A stretch of 64,000 bases of DNA from Cytobacillus luteolus. GTDB taxonomy: Bacteria; Bacillota; Bacilli; Bacillales; Bacillaceae_L. Below, piece after piece: positions 35,234 to 45,392 of the stretch. Made by a program: the position numbers and the translations under genes. Under the pieces are notes generated by a model, which saw only the letters and a list, made by a program, of their open reading frames with translations, ran no database searches and had not been told where the DNA came from. The stretch is from NCBI RefSeq assembly GCF_017873715.1, contig NZ_JAGGKM010000006.1, positions 62,001 to 126,000 of the forward strand. The letters run 5' to 3'. The first letter of the stretch is position 1, and each line of letters opens with the position of its first letter.

Positions 35234-36379
35234 CTAATATAGTAGATATTTCTTCCTTATAACTTTAAACTCCTCTAATTTTGACTCCTCAACTTTTAAC
35301 CAACCTAAAAGATTTTCTTTACCATCAACGCGTAACCGCAATTGATCCGTCCCAGCCAGCAAATCAATAAAGTATCTTCCTTTAATGGGATCCAGCCATT
35401 TAAACTGGCTAGGATATAGGTTTTTCAAAGATTCTATCATCGCACATCCTACATGTAACGGCTTCATCAGTTTCCTATCAACTATATGTACCTGTATTCC
35501 TTCACACAACTCGCCTGCATATTTTGACGTAGTTGGAGTGAAATGTGTTGGTCGAAACATAACTCCATCTAACTTATAAGCTTGTAGTTTTTCATACCAC
35601 TCTTCAGCATCAATCCAAGGTGCCCCAATCATTTCAAATGGACGAGTTGTTCCTCTCCCTTCAGATACATTGGTTCCTTCAAAAAGACAGGTACCTGGAT
35701 AGAGTGCGGCCATCTCTATTCCTGTTGCATTCGGTGAAGGCATAATCCACTGTAAAGCAAGCTCATCAAACCACTTCTCTCTTTCCCAACCTTCCATCTT
35801 AATAACAGTTAATTTACAGCCCATTTTATATTCATTGTTAAAATACGTTGCTAGCTCGCCCACTGTCATTCCGTGGCGTATCGGCAGTCCATATTTTCCA
35901 ACAAAAGAATCGAATTTAGAATTGATTATGTTCCCTTCTACCACATCCCCTGTAATTGGGTTAGGCCTGTCTAAAACATAATAATCCAAACCAAACTTAG
36001 CCGCCGTTTCAATCGAATAGGCCAATGTGTATATGTAGGTATAGTATCGAACACCAATATCTTGGATATCAAAGACAAATGCATCTATCTCTTTCATGCT
36101 TTCAGACGAAGGACTCCTTGAATCACCATATAGGCTATAGATTGGAATTCCTGTCTTTTTATCAACTTGATGTGCAACCTTTTCACCTGCTGCTGCATTT
36201 CCTCTAAAACCATGTTCTGGAGCAAAGATTGCTTTAATTTTATAGCCCCTGCTTAACAACACATCTAGACTTAATTTTAGATCCTGATCAACCGACGTAT
36301 GATTAATAATAAGTCCGATTCGTTTTCTACTTAATTCCGGGTCACTTTCCAATAGAAGCTTATCCAACCCATTGATCAT
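35234..36379 (-). CDS. namZ: DUF1343 protein, NamZ-type exo-beta-N-acetylmuramidase (GH171)
   Basis: A 381-residue member of the DUF1343/YbbC family, for which B. subtilis NamZ was shown to remove MurNAc from non-reducing ends of glycan. Family stretches: GLIINHTS, FAPEHGFRGNAAAGE, VFDIQDIGVRYYTYI, VLDRPNPI, PIRHGMTVGELA and PSPNATGIEMAALYPGTCLFEGT. The B. subtilis enzyme is secreted, but no signal peptide is seen here, suggesting a cytoplasmic form acting on imported fragments. ATG 36379 overlaps the stop of the kinase gene (TGATG) and has AGGAGG upstream. Confidence 0.9.
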   Translation of the reverse strand: MINGLDKLLLESDPELSRKRIGLIINHTSVDQDLKLSLDVLLSRGYKIKAIFAPEHGFRGNAAAGEKVAHQVDKKTGIPIYSLYGDSRSPSSESMKEIDAFVFDIQDIGVRYYTYIYTLAYSIETAAKFGLDYYVLDRPNPITGDVVEGNIINSKFDSFVGKYGLPIRHGMTVGELATYFNNEYKMGCKLTVIKMEGWEREKWFDELALQWIMPSPNATGIEMAALYPGTCLFEGTNVSEGRGTTRPFEMIGAPWIDAEEWYEKLQAYKLDGVMFRPTHFTPTTSKYAGELCEGIQVHIVDRKLMKPLHVGCAMIESLKNLYPSQFKWLDPIKGRYFIDLLAGTDQLRLRVDGKENLLGWLKVEESKLEEFKVIRKKYLLY

Positions 36380-37371
36380 CAATTCCGCTCCTCCTCTCTA
36401 TTTTCAAAATAGCTCTTTAATCGCTTTATAAATTCGAGATCAATTTCTCCCTTTAACATCTTTAATCCGCCAACCACTGAGCCGACGATAGGTGGGACGG
36501 TTGGTACGATAAGATTACAATTTAACCCTACCAGTTCTAATTGTTCTTTTATTGTTGATATGAACCAATCTTTTCTTGAGAACAATCCACCTGCAAGAAC
36601 CACTGGAATTTGTGTTTCAGTTGTACTATACAGTTTCGGTGCAAGGGACTTTATATTGTCGGCAATGTCTCTTGCTGTACTCAATAAAACTTGTTGAGCA
36701 CCACGGTCGCCTTCATCCGCTGCTGCAAATACTAAAGGAACAATAGAAGCTACTAATTTCCGGGGATCAGGATTGCGGTAAATAATCGGAATTAGATTAG
36801 ATATTTCGGTGATTGAGAAATACCTTAACACTTTTTCATCCAGTAGTGTTTTCTCCTTACAATTATCATAACGATCAAAAAGTCCTTTAAATGCTTCTTG
36901 ACCAATAGCAAATCCACTACCCCCAGCATCTACTAAATAACCCCAGCCACCTACTCTTTCTGTCTTCCCATCACGGTTAATTCCAAATGCAATAGATCCA
37001 GTACCTGAGATATGGACCATCCCCTCCTGTCCAAGCGATCCAGAGTACAGTGCAGGAATTGCATCATTTTCTACATGAATAGGGATATCCTTTTCAATCA
37101 CTTTGCCAATTATCGTTTCAAGTTCATTTTTATTTGAGTCATTCCCAGCGCCGGCCATTCCCGCAAAGACAACAGATAATTGGTTGAATGCTTGTACATC
37201 AAGTGCTTTTAATTCAAATACCAACTTCTGAATTTCTCCCTCTACTCCAACCGAACCTACCGTATTTATATTTGTTGCACCAACCTCAGCTATAGCCTTC
37301 ACTTCTCCTGTAGAAGCAACAATTACTCCTGTAGTTTTAGTTCCTCCCCCGTCAATACCAAGTATGTACAT
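36379..37371 (-). CDS. BadF/NagK-type sugar kinase (GlcNAc or MurNAc kinase)
   Basis: A 330-residue ASKHA-fold kinase of the BadF/BadG/BcrA/BcrD ATPase family, which includes eukaryotic-type GlcNAc kinase and clostridial MurK. ATP-binding motifs: GIDGGGTKTTGVI at the N-terminus, HISGTGSIAFGI, GGWGYLVDAGGSGFAIG and VLAGGLFSRKDWF. In this operon it can phosphorylate free MurNAc or GlcNAc released by NamZ and NagZ, feeding MurQ and NagA. No MurNAc PTS gene is in the window, which makes a kinase necessary. ATG 37371 has GTGGGG eight bases upstream. Confidence 0.87.
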   Translation of the reverse strand: MYILGIDGGGTKTTGVIVASTGEVKAIAEVGATNINTVGSVGVEGEIQKLVFELKALDVQAFNQLSVVFAGMAGAGNDSNKNELETIIGKVIEKDIPIHVENDAIPALYSGSLGQEGMVHISGTGSIAFGINRDGKTERVGGWGYLVDAGGSGFAIGQEAFKGLFDRYDNCKEKTLLDEKVLRYFSITEISNLIPIIYRNPDPRKLVASIVPLVFAAADEGDRGAQQVLLSTARDIADNIKSLAPKLYSTTETQIPVVLAGGLFSRKDWFISTIKEQLELVGLNCNLIVPTVPPIVGSVVGGLKMLKGEIDLEFIKRLKSYFENREEERN

Positions 37372-37416
37372 ACTAATCCCCACTCTTAAAATCATATTTT
37401 ATATTACTAGATTATA

Positions 37417-37433
37417 TTAAAATTAAATTTTAA
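37417..37433. promoter_or_regulatory. Perfect AT palindrome upstream of the kinase-namZ pair
   Basis: TTAAAATT A AATTTTAA is a 17-base perfect palindrome 46 bases before the kinase start. It shares TTAAAAT/ATTTTAA with the nagA palindrome and is a candidate MurR-type operator. Confidence 0.5.
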
Positions 37434-37466
37434 ACCCATTATGTATCACAACTATGTCGCATTTCA

Positions 37467-37506
37467 ATAAAAAAGGCTTAGTCATAAACACTCAATGACT
37501 AAGCCT
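37467..37506 (-). terminator. Terminator of the chemoreceptor gene
   Basis: AGGCTTAGTCAT and its exact complement flank a 9-base loop; the minus-strand product ends in a T-run (GCCTTTTTTATT). Confidence 0.88.
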
Positions 37507-37514
37507 CATACTAA

Positions 37515-39281
37515 CTATTTTGATTCAGTAGAAAATTGTTCCATCATTTTCTGTAATTCTTCACTTAACGTATTAAGATTTTCTGCAGACGTGGCAATTG
37601 TACCAATGACACCGACTTGCTCCTCAACAGAAGCTAGAACTTCTTCAGAAGATGCTGCTGTTTCTTCAGCAACAGCAGATATATTTTGAACAGACTCTAC
37701 AATACTCTCTGTATGGTTGGTAACAACTAATATCTCTGAGTTTAATCGCTCAATCACTCCAATAATTTGATTGATAGACTTAGAAATATGACTAAATTGA
37801 CTTTCCGTATCATTTACAGCAAGATCAAGTTTAGATGAGATCTCTGTTGTATTTTCCATTGCCTTTACAGTTGATTCTGTCTCTTTTTCGATACTATTAA
37901 TCATTTGTTGGATTTCATTTGTAGCTTTGTTTGTTTCTTCAGCTAACTTTCGAACTTCGTCAGCTACAACCGCAAATCCTTTTCCTGATTCACCCGCTCT
38001 AGCAGCCTCGATACTAGCATTTAATGCAAGTAAATTCGTTTGTTGAGAGATTGAATCAATCGTTGTCACGATATTTGAAATATCTTTAATGCTGCGATAT
38101 AAGTGATTGATTCCTACACCTATTTGTTCAGATGCTTTCTTCGAATCTTCATTAGAAGCTTGGAGTATAGTTACCTTTTCCTTACCAAGTTCAATCGCAT
38201 TAGTAGAATCAACAGAAAGTGTTCTCATCAACTGATTCTGTTCATTCATTTTAATAATTGCACCACTAAGCTCTTCTGTTTTTTGACTTGTAGATTCAAT
38301 ATCAGCGGCTTGTGAGACAGAGCCTTTCGTAATTTCGTTGATTGCCCTACTCATTTCTTCGCTTGTTGAACTAGTTTCTTCCGTTAAGGCCGAAAGCTCT
38401 AGTGCTGACTGTGAAACTTTCACACTTGTAGTTTGGATGTTCGAAAGAATTGTTTTTAACTGATCCGTCATTTTATTAAATGCTTTACCCAGCTGCCCTA
38501 GTTCATCTGCTGATTCAGGCAAAGCTGGAACATCTAAATTGCCCTCTGAAATCAGAAGAGATGACTTAGTAATCGTCTCCATCAGTTTCAATTTTTTTCG
38601 TGTAACAAAGTAAAACACTACTAGCCCAATAATAGTAATCAAGATTGAAATTCCTAATATTAAATATAAAAGAGTATTTAAAGACTCGTAGAACTCGTAC
38701 TCATAAGCCCCAATACCAATATTCCAGTCCCACGGTTCATAATAAGCGGCATAGACAATTTTATTACGCTCAGCTGTCTCACCTGCGTTTTGCCAAGCAT
38801 ACTCATAAAATCGATCTTCTGAACTGCTCAATTTTGCAGTCTTCACAATATCTTGAACAACATACTGCCCTTTAGAGTTTTTAACGTCTTTTTTGTCATC
38901 TCCAACTTGAATGCTTGGATGTAATTGTGCAATATGGCTTGAATCATATGCCATTAAGTATCCTTCTTTTTTGTAAAGAAAAGATGTCTGTGTAAAATCA
39001 TAAGTAGTTTTTCCATCCATAGTTGTAGGTGGTCCTACTAATAATTCACGTGCTCGCATCTTTGCTTCTTCAAGTGTTAAATCACCTGATTCAACTTGTT
39101 CATTTAATAATTCAAGTGCAGAGATCGAATTATGTACAATATGTTGTAAATCTAGCTTCCCGCTATCCACAAGCTCTTGTTTAGCAAAATTGTAGCTAAG
39201 TAACCCCAAAGTGGTAGTCGCGATTAACACTAAAATAGTGATACCTAATAATAACTTTGTGGATATCTTGTTGAAATTCAT
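37515..39281 (-). CDS. Methyl-accepting chemotaxis protein with extracellular Cache domain
   Basis: A 588-residue transmembrane receptor. TM1 is near 8-30, an extracellular single-Cache domain near 35-205 ([32 protein letters not shown]), TM2 near 208-230, a HAMP domain near 231-285 and a long coiled-coil signalling domain with the conserved hairpin [26 protein letters not shown] (shown in two parts: [14 protein letters not shown], then [12 protein letters not shown]). It passes ligand binding to CheA/CheW. ATG 39281 has AAAGGAG eight bases upstream. A SigD-type promoter precedes it. Cache domains of this subtype usually bind small carboxylates; a link to wall sugars is only by neighbourhood. 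Confidence 0.93.
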   Translation of the reverse strand: MNFNKISTKLLLGITILVLIATTTLGLLSYNFAKQELVDSGKLDLQHIVHNSISALELLNEQVESGDLTLEEAKMRARELLVGPPTTMDGKTTYDFTQTSFLYKKEGYLMAYDSSHIAQLHPSIQVGDDKKDVKNSKGQYVVQDIVKTAKLSSSEDRFYEYAWQNAGETAERNKIVYAAYYEPWDWNIGIGAYEYEFYESLNTLLYLILGISILITIIGLVVFYFVTRKKLKLMETITKSSLLISEGNLDVPALPESADELGQLGKAFNKMTDQLKTILSNIQTTSVKVSQSALELSALTEETSSTSEEMSRAINEITKGSVSQAADIESTSQKTEELSGAIIKMNEQNQLMRTLSVDSTNAIELGKEKVTILQASNEDSKKASEQIGVGINHLYRSIKDISNIVTTIDSISQQTNLLALNASIEAARAGESGKGFAVVADEVRKLAEETNKATNEIQQMINSIEKETESTVKAMENTTEISSKLDLAVNDTESQFSHISKSINQIIGVIERLNSEILVVTNHTESIVESVQNISAVAEETAASSEEVLASVEEQVGVIGTIATSAENLNTLSEELQKMMEQFSTESK

Positions 39282-39331
39282 GATAGTGTCTCCTTTATAT
39301 TTCATTAGTGGTCTTACCACTATTGCTATTT

Positions 39332-39357
39332 ATATCGACATTTTTCGATGAATTTTA
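39332..39357 (-). promoter_or_regulatory. SigD-type (motility) promoter
   Basis: On the minus strand TAAA, 14 bases, GTCGATAT: one mismatch to the SigD -10 GCCGATAT and a correct -35. It is 51 bases before the chemoreceptor start, and SigD commonly controls such genes. A small inverted repeat (AGTGGT/ACCACT) lies between. Confidence 0.75.
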
Positions 39358-39404
39358 ACAGAATAGCACTAAAAGAAGATTGGAAAATCCAGGTACAATC
39401 AATA

Positions 39405-39440
39405 AAAAAGCTCAATCGTAAACATATACGACTAAGCCTT
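39405..39440 (-). terminator. Terminator of the oligopeptide operon
   Basis: GGCTTAGTCGTA pairs with TACGATTGAGCT through several G-T pairs; minus-strand T-run follows. The arm resembles the chemoreceptor terminator (GGCTTAGTC). Confidence 0.75.
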
Positions 39441-39474
39441 ATAAAATTATATCACCGACACTTAATTTTCCATT

Positions 39475-40392
39475 CTAACTCTTCATCTTCGGATCAAGCG
39501 CATCACGCAATCCATCACCAATTAAATTAAACCCTAAAACAATCAACATAATCGAGAAGCCAGGGAAAAGTACAGTCCACGGTGCACTTTGAATAAAGCT
39601 CCGGGAATCTGAAAGCATTTTACCCCATTCTGGGTCAGGTGGTTGTGCACCCATTCCTAAAAATCCTAATGCAGCTGCTTCAAGAATGGCTGTCCCAAAA
39701 CCTAATGTAGCTTGAACAATAATTGGGCCCAAGCTATTTGGCAAGATATGATGGATAATAATTCTAGAATCCTTCATCCCTTGAGCCCTAGCCGCCATGA
39801 TATATTCTTCATTTTTCAAACTTAACACCTTAGAACGAACTAATCTTCCAAAAATAGGAATATTAACTATTGCAATTGCTATCAGAGCATTTTGTAAAGA
39901 AGGCCCTAAAATAGCTACAATGGCAATGGCTAGTAATATACTTGGGAAAGCTAGCATAATATCAAAAATTCTTGAGATTATACTGTCTCTAAAGCGTCCA
40001 TAATAACCAGCAATAACCCCTAATAGAGTCCCAAAAAATAAAGCACCAGTAACTGCAAAAAAGCCAACCCACAAAGAAATACGAGCACCATATACAATCC
40101 TTGTAAATATATCTCTTCCAAAATCATCCGTCCCAAACCAAAATTCAACTGAAGGTGCTTGTAAACGGACTGACATATTTTGATCATTGATTCCATGAGA
40201 TGTTATCAATGGAGCAAAAAGGGCAATCAATATAAAGAAGAGAATGATCCCTGCGCCAACCATCGCTAATTTATTCTTCTTTAAGCTTCTATATGCATCT
40301 TTCCAAGGTGAGATGGCTTCTTCCTGGCCATTATTGACGTGAGGTGGTTGATTTAGTTCAGATTGGCTTGTTTCATTTTTTAATAGTCCCAT
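39475..40392 (-). CDS. Oligopeptide/dipeptide ABC permease (DppC/OppC type)
   Basis: A 305-residue permease with a charged cytoplasmic N-terminus and six membrane segments. The OppC-type N-terminal part (PWKDAYRSLKKNKLAMVGAGIILFF, in two pieces: PWKDAYRSLKKN, KLAMVGAGIILFF) and the EAA loop EYIMAARAQGMKDSRIIIHHILPN are diagnostic. Works with the DppB-type partner to import peptides. GGGGTGAG precedes the ATG. Last gene of the five-gene operon. Confidence 0.92.
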   Translation of the reverse strand: MGLLKNETSQSELNQPPHVNNGQEEAISPWKDAYRSLKKNKLAMVGAGIILFFILIALFAPLITSHGINDQNMSVRLQAPSVEFWFGTDDFGRDIFTRIVYGARISLWVGFFAVTGALFFGTLLGVIAGYYGRFRDSIISRIFDIMLAFPSILLAIAIVAILGPSLQNALIAIAIVNIPIFGRLVRSKVLSLKNEEYIMAARAQGMKDSRIIIHHILPNSLGPIIVQATLGFGTAILEAAALGFLGMGAQPPDPEWGKMLSDSRSFIQSAPWTVLFPGFSIMLIVLGFNLIGDGLRDALDPKMKS

Positions 40393-40408
40393 ATAATCTC
40401 ACCCCTTA

Positions 40409-41410
40409 TCAATATTTAATCCTTGGATCTAGATATGCATATAGCAGGTCTACGATTAAATTAACCATTACAAATATAAAAGCTACTAATAAAATACCTG
40501 ATTGAATGACTGGGTAATCTCTACTTCCTATCGCCTCAAATATATAACGTCCCATCCCTGGCCAACTAAAGATGGTTTCTGTTAAGATTGCTCCACCTAA
40601 CAATGTACCAGTCTGTAGACCAACTACTGTGATTACCGGAATCAACGCATTTTTCAAAGCATGTTTATAAATAACGATAAATTGATTTGCCCCTTTCGCT
40701 CGAGCCGTACGAACAAAATCGGAGCGCAATACCTCTAGCATACTAGAACGGGTCATACGAGCAATAATAGCCATCGGAATCGTACCTAAAGCAATACCTG
40801 GCAAGATTAAATGCTTCATTGTAACCCAAAATTGATCAAACCTTCCGGAGAGTAACGAATCAATTAGATAAAAGTGTGTTACGACCTCAACTGGATCTCT
40901 TGCATTTTCTCTTCCATAGGCTGGTAGCCATTGAAGCTCTTGCGCAAAAATCCATTGCTCAACCAAGCCTAACCAGAAAATTGGCATCGAGACACCAATT
41001 AAAGCAATAAGCATGCTGATATAGTCAAACCATGAGTTTTGTTTCCAAGCACTTATAATACCAGCATTAACCCCAACGATAATAGCAAATAGCATAGCAA
41101 AGACGGTTAACTCAATTGTAGCTGCAAGAAAGGGTTTAACCTCTTCGATAATCGGGGATTTTGTTAATAATGACGTTCCTAAGTCTCCAGTTACTAATCC
41201 TTTTACATAAATACCATATTGAACAAGATAAGGTTTGTTTAATCCTAGATTTTCCTCTAAGGTTTCAATTGCCTCAGGAGTCGCTTGTTCCCCCAACATT
41301 GTTTGGGCTGGGTTTCCAGGAATTAAATGAATGATGGAAAATGTAATTAAAGACATTCCTATTAATACTGGTATAAGTAAAAGTAAACGTCGTATTGCAT
41401 AAGCAAACAT
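40409..41410 (-). CDS. Oligopeptide/dipeptide ABC permease (DppB/OppB type)
   Basis: A 333-residue permease beginning MFAYAIRRLLLLIPVLIG, the usual OppB/DppB start, with SIIHLIPGNPAQ and the EAA loop DFVRTARAKGANQFIVIYKHALKN. Six membrane segments. ATG 41410 has AAGGTGG upstream. It is separated from the binding-protein gene by a hairpin, which may set expression ratios. Confidence 0.92.
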   Translation of the reverse strand: MFAYAIRRLLLLIPVLIGMSLITFSIIHLIPGNPAQTMLGEQATPEAIETLEENLGLNKPYLVQYGIYVKGLVTGDLGTSLLTKSPIIEEVKPFLAATIELTVFAMLFAIIVGVNAGIISAWKQNSWFDYISMLIALIGVSMPIFWLGLVEQWIFAQELQWLPAYGRENARDPVEVVTHFYLIDSLLSGRFDQFWVTMKHLILPGIALGTIPMAIIARMTRSSMLEVLRSDFVRTARAKGANQFIVIYKHALKNALIPVITVVGLQTGTLLGGAILTETIFSWPGMGRYIFEAIGSRDYPVIQSGILLVAFIFVMVNLIVDLLYAYLDPRIKY

Positions 41411-41451
41411 ATAATTCACCACCTTGGTTTCTAGCTAGCTGTGTATAAAAT

Positions 41452-41479
41452 GGGTAGTAGAGCATTCCTCTACTACCCT
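41452..41479 (-). terminator. Hairpin between binding-protein and permease genes
   Basis: GGGTAGTAGAG and CTCTACTACCC flank a 5-base loop (11-bp perfect stem). No strong T-run on the minus strand, so it is probably a processing or stabilising hairpin rather than a full terminator. Confidence 0.6.
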
Positions 41480-41500
41480 ACTTAACTACTAAGATTACGT

Positions 41501-43147
41501 TTATTCTAAGTCTACTTCAGCTAATGATTCACTTGTTGAAGGATGTGGAACATAATTTAGTACATTTGAGCCAGATGCCAACACTGGTGTATTGTGAACA
41601 AGTGGAATCCAAGGTGCTTCATTGTGCATGATTTCTAGTGCTTTTTGGTACATGCTTTCTCTTTCGGCAACATCAGTTACCTCTGTTGCTTTAATAAGCA
41701 ATTCTGTTACTTCATCATTTGCATACTGAGCACGGTTTCCGCCTGGAATTGAGTTCTTACTTAATAATGGGTTTAAGAAGTAATCAGGGTCACCGTTTGT
41801 TCCAGACCAACCAAGCATAAATACATCATGTTTACCCTTAGTTGTTTCATCTAGATACGTAGCCCACTCCATACTTACGATGTTTGCTGTTAAACCAATC
41901 TTAGCAAAATCTGCTTGTAGCACCTCTGCTGCCTTTTGAGGATCTGGCATATAAGGGCGTGCAACCGGCATCGTCCATAAATCAAACGTAAAACCATCTT
42001 CATAACCAGCTTCAGCTAGTAGCTGCTTTGCTTTTTCTGGATTATACGAATATTCTTCTACAGAATCGTTATAGCCTAAGTATCCAGGTGGTAAAGCACC
42101 CTTAGCTGGCACAGCTAGGTTATTATATAAACCTGCAATTAGGGCTTCTTTATTTACTGCATAGTTCATTGCAACACGTACTTTTGGATCATCAAAAGGA
42201 GCCTTTTGTGTATTAAATCCTAGGTATCCAACGTTATTAGCAGTACGTTTATATAGTTTAAGGTTAGAGTCAGACTCTACACCATTGACATCATCTGGGT
42301 TTAAACCGTCCATAATATCAATTTGTCCTGCTTTTAATGCAGTATATCTTGCTGAGTTGTCTGGAATTGTCTTAAAGATAACTGTATCAAGCTTCGGAAG
42401 ACCTTCCTTCCAGTAGTTTGGATTTTTAACAAGAGTAATAGATTCATTTCTCTTCCATTCCTTGAACATGAAAGGTCCCGTACCAACTGGATTCTCAATT
42501 ATTTTGCTACCATAATCTTCAAAGCTCTTAGGAGAAGCAATCGCAAATGATGCCATCGCCAAGTTTTGAATAAATGGTGCATAAGGCTTGGTTAATACGA
42601 ATTCAACTTGATGATCATTTAGCTTATTGATTTCTTTAATAATATGTCCTTCATCACCTTTATGACCGCCAAATAATGTTTGATAGAAGGTATATGCAAA
42701 GCCTTCATCTGCATAATGGTGAGGGTGATTTTTATCAGCCCATCTCTCATAGTTAAAGATTACAGCATCTGCATTAAAGTCTGTTCCATCATGGAACTTA
42801 ATCCCTTTTACTAAATCAAGGATATAGCGCGTGCCATCATCTTCAATTTTCCAGTCGCTTGCTAAGCCTGGCTTTACATTGAAAGAATCTTTATCATATT
42901 CAAGTAATGACTCAAAAATTTGCATTGTAACACGAGATGTTTCACCATCTGTTGTACTAGCAAAATCTAAACTATTATTTTCACCACCACGCGCGAAAAT
43001 CAAAGTTTTAGGTTCAGCATTCTCACTAGTGTCATCTTTAGGTTTTTCCGGATCATTAGACGTACTTGGCTTGTCGCTACATCCAACTAAAGCTAATGAT
43101 GTAATTAGCCCTAGGATGAACATAATAATTAACCCTTTTCTCTTCAT
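41501..43147 (-). CDS. Peptide-binding lipoprotein of an ABC importer (DppE/OppA family)
   Basis: A 548-residue family 5 solute-binding protein. The signal peptide ends LALVGC (lipobox). Typical segments: TLIFARGGENNSLDFAST at the N-terminus, VTMQIFESLLEYD, GIKFHDGTDFNADAVIFNYER, NPVGTGPFMFKEW and LLAEAGYEDGF. It captures peptides, or possibly other ligands such as heme or nickel complexes, for the adjacent permeases. AAGGGGG precedes the ATG. The hairpin downstream suggests high transcript abundance. Confidence 0.92.
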   Translation of the reverse strand: MKRKGLIIMFILGLITSLALVGCSDKPSTSNDPEKPKDDTSENAEPKTLIFARGGENNSLDFASTTDGETSRVTMQIFESLLEYDKDSFNVKPGLASDWKIEDDGTRYILDLVKGIKFHDGTDFNADAVIFNYERWADKNHPHHYADEGFAYTFYQTLFGGHKGDEGHIIKEINKLNDHQVEFVLTKPYAPFIQNLAMASFAIASPKSFEDYGSKIIENPVGTGPFMFKEWKRNESITLVKNPNYWKEGLPKLDTVIFKTIPDNSARYTALKAGQIDIMDGLNPDDVNGVESDSNLKLYKRTANNVGYLGFNTQKAPFDDPKVRVAMNYAVNKEALIAGLYNNLAVPAKGALPPGYLGYNDSVEEYSYNPEKAKQLLAEAGYEDGFTFDLWTMPVARPYMPDPQKAAEVLQADFAKIGLTANIVSMEWATYLDETTKGKHDVFMLGWSGTNGDPDYFLNPLLSKNSIPGGNRAQYANDEVTELLIKATEVTDVAERESMYQKALEIMHNEAPWIPLVHNTPVLASGSNVLNYVPHPSTSESLAEVDLE

Positions 43148-43188
43148 AATATGCCCCCTTAAATTTTTATATCAAACGTGTATGTCTT

Positions 43189-44157
43189 TTATCCAAATAA
43201 GTGACATGCCACGAAATGACCATCAGATAGCTCCTGAAATACTGGTCTTTCTTTTTTACATATTTCCATGCAAGCAGGACAGCGAGTATGAAATGCACAA
43301 CCACTTGGTGGATTAGATGGACTCGGCAAATCCCCTTCAAGCAGAATTCTTTCTTTTTTATAGTCTGGATCAACGATTGGCACTGCAGATAATAATGCTT
43401 CCGTATAAGGATGTTTTGGGTTTTCATATAATTCATCCTTAGGAGCCAATTCTACTAATCTACCTAAATACATAACGCCTACTCGATCACTTATATGTTT
43501 TACAACACTTAAATCGTGAGCGATAAAGATGTATGTAAGGTTAAACTCTTTCTGTAAATCCTGCATAAGATTCAATATTTGTGATTGAATGGATACATCT
43601 AATGCTGACACAGGCTCATCTGCAATAATTATTTTGGGGTTAACAGCTAAAGCACGAGCAATACCTATCCTTTGGCGCTGCCCACCACTAAATTGATGCG
43701 GATATCTTGACGCATGATAACTACTCAAGCCAACAGTTTCTAATAAATATCGAACTCTTTCACGTCTTTCCTTTTTAGTACCAATACCATGGACAATCAT
43801 TGGTTCTTCAATAATTTTTTCTACTGTATGCCTTGGGTTTAGTGAGGCGTATGGATCCTGAAATACAATTTGCATATCTTTTCTTAGCTTTCGCATCTCT
43901 TCTGCTTTTAAAGAAGTAATATCTGTTCCGTTAAAATAGATCTTGCCCTCGGTTGGTTCAATCAACCTTAAGATTGTTCGACCAGTAGTAGATTTACCAC
44001 AACCACTTTCACCGACGATTCCTAAAACTTCACCTTCTTTTACCGAAAAGCTAACATCATCTACCGCTTTTACACTTCCAACCTTTTTGGATAAAACCCC
44101 ACCCGTAATGTCAAAGTACTTTTTAAGATTTCTCACTTCTAAAATGATATTATCCAT
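43189..44157 (-). CDS. Oligopeptide ABC ATPase (DppF/OppF type)
   Basis: A 322-residue ATPase: Walker [10 protein letters not shown], signature [12 protein letters not shown], Walker [13 protein letters not shown], and the C-terminal oligopeptide domain with Cys residues in [19 protein letters not shown], which bind an Fe-S cluster in this subfamily. Partner of the DppD-type ATPase just upstream (one-base gap). AAGGGAG precedes the ATG. Confidence 0.93.
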   Translation of the reverse strand: MDNIILEVRNLKKYFDITGGVLSKKVGSVKAVDDVSFSVKEGEVLGIVGESGCGKSTTGRTILRLIEPTEGKIYFNGTDITSLKAEEMRKLRKDMQIVFQDPYASLNPRHTVEKIIEEPMIVHGIGTKKERRERVRYLLETVGLSSYHASRYPHQFSGGQRQRIGIARALAVNPKIIIADEPVSALDVSIQSQILNLMQDLQKEFNLTYIFIAHDLSVVKHISDRVGVMYLGRLVELAPKDELYENPKHPYTEALLSAVPIVDPDYKKERILLEGDLPSPSNPPSGCAFHTRCPACMEICKKERPVFQELSDGHFVACHLFG

Positions 44158-44158
44158 A

Positions 44159-45142
44159 CTAATCTCTCCCTTCTAGTTGATATAGAAGGCACCTGCATTT
44201 ATGACCCGGTGCAACCTCAATCAATTCTGGGTCCTGTTCCTTGCAAATATCGATGGCTTCATCACATCTTGGAGCAAAGCGACAACCCATCTTAATACTG
44301 CCTGGTTTCGGAACATTTCCAGGGATAGAATAGAGGCGCCCCGATTTTTCATGAAGTTTCGGTAATGAGCGGATTAACCCTTTTGTATACGGATGTTGAG
44401 GATGTTTGATAATCGTTCTAACATCACCTTCCTCAACAACTTTTCCACCATACATAACAACTACGCGGTCGCAAAGCTCTGCTACCACGGCTAAGTCATG
44501 GGTAATAAGCATAATCGCTGTACCTTTATTCTTATTTAACTGTTTCATTAAATCTAAAATCTGTGCTTGAATCGTTACATCTAAAGCAGTAGTAGGTTCA
44601 TCAGCAATCAGTAACTTTGGCTCACAAGCCATGGCCATTGCAATCATCACCCTTTGTCTCATACCTCCAGAAAGCTGATGAGGATATTCATGGACAATTT
44701 GGTCTGCTCTAGGAATTCCAACCTTTTTTAACATATCAACAGCCAGCTTTATTGATTCTTGCTTCTTAACTTTCTTATGGAATCTAAAGGCTTCTCCAAT
44801 TTGGTCACCGATTGTATACACCGGGTTCAATGAAGTCATGGGCTCCTGAAAAATCATTGCAATTTCATTTCCTCTCAATGAACGCATTTCTTTTTCTGAG
44901 AGCTCTAGCAAATTTTTAGAGTTAAATAATATCTCACCACCGGCTATTTTCCCGGGTGGAGTAGGTATTAGACCCATGATTGACAAGGATGTTACACTTT
45001 TTCCACATCCTGATTCACCAACAATCCCTAGTACCTCGCCTTCATTAATACGTATGGAAAACTTGTCTACTGCAGGAATTACCCCATCGTCTGTTATAAA
45101 GTGTGTTTCTAAATCTTTTATTTCAAGTATTGTTTCTGACAC
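44159..45142 (-). CDS. Oligopeptide ABC ATPase (DppD/OppD type)
   Basis: A 327-residue ATPase, first gene of the operon. Walker [10 protein letters not shown], signature [12 protein letters not shown], Walker [13 protein letters not shown], and a C-terminal Cys motif ([19 protein letters not shown]) for a cluster. GTG start with GAGGGGAA upstream. Operon order is D, F, binding protein, B, C, unlike the binding-protein-first or B-C-D-F orders seen in many species. The 250-base upstream gap shows no clear operator. Confidence 0.93.
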   Translation of the reverse strand: MSETILEIKDLETHFITDDGVIPAVDKFSIRINEGEVLGIVGESGCGKSVTSLSIMGLIPTPPGKIAGGEILFNSKNLLELSEKEMRSLRGNEIAMIFQEPMTSLNPVYTIGDQIGEAFRFHKKVKKQESIKLAVDMLKKVGIPRADQIVHEYPHQLSGGMRQRVMIAMAMACEPKLLIADEPTTALDVTIQAQILDLMKQLNKNKGTAIMLITHDLAVVAELCDRVVVMYGGKVVEEGDVRTIIKHPQHPYTKGLIRSLPKLHEKSGRLYSIPGNVPKPGSIKMGCRFAPRCDEAIDICKEQDPELIEVAPGHKCRCLLYQLEGRD

Positions 45143-45324
45143 AAGAGTTCCCCTCTCTTTTGATACTTTTTATGTATGAATAATCGCTCTTACTTCATTT
45201 ATTCGAAACTATTAGTAACCCATGTAAAAGTTCGTACTAGTTTTCCTTAATGTTATATATGTAAATGGAGTGTTATTTATAACGAACTTTTTTAAAATGT
45301 AAAGATGCCGGAGATTTTCAAATC

Positions 45325-45360
45325 AAAAAAACAAGCGAAATCCTGTGGATTTCGCTTGTT
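45325..45360 (-). terminator. Terminator of the membrane gene pair
   Basis: Stem AACAAGCGAAATCC / GGATTTCGCTTGTT with a short loop; T-run on the minus strand. Confidence 0.88.
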
Positions 45361-45392
45361 GCTAGTCTAGCTTTATATTATCTATGCATGCT

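Noticed and set aside
42831-43316. 161-codon plus-strand frame over the peptide-binding gene
   Set aside because: Antisense to the signal peptide and N-terminus of a clear ABC binding protein; no family match.
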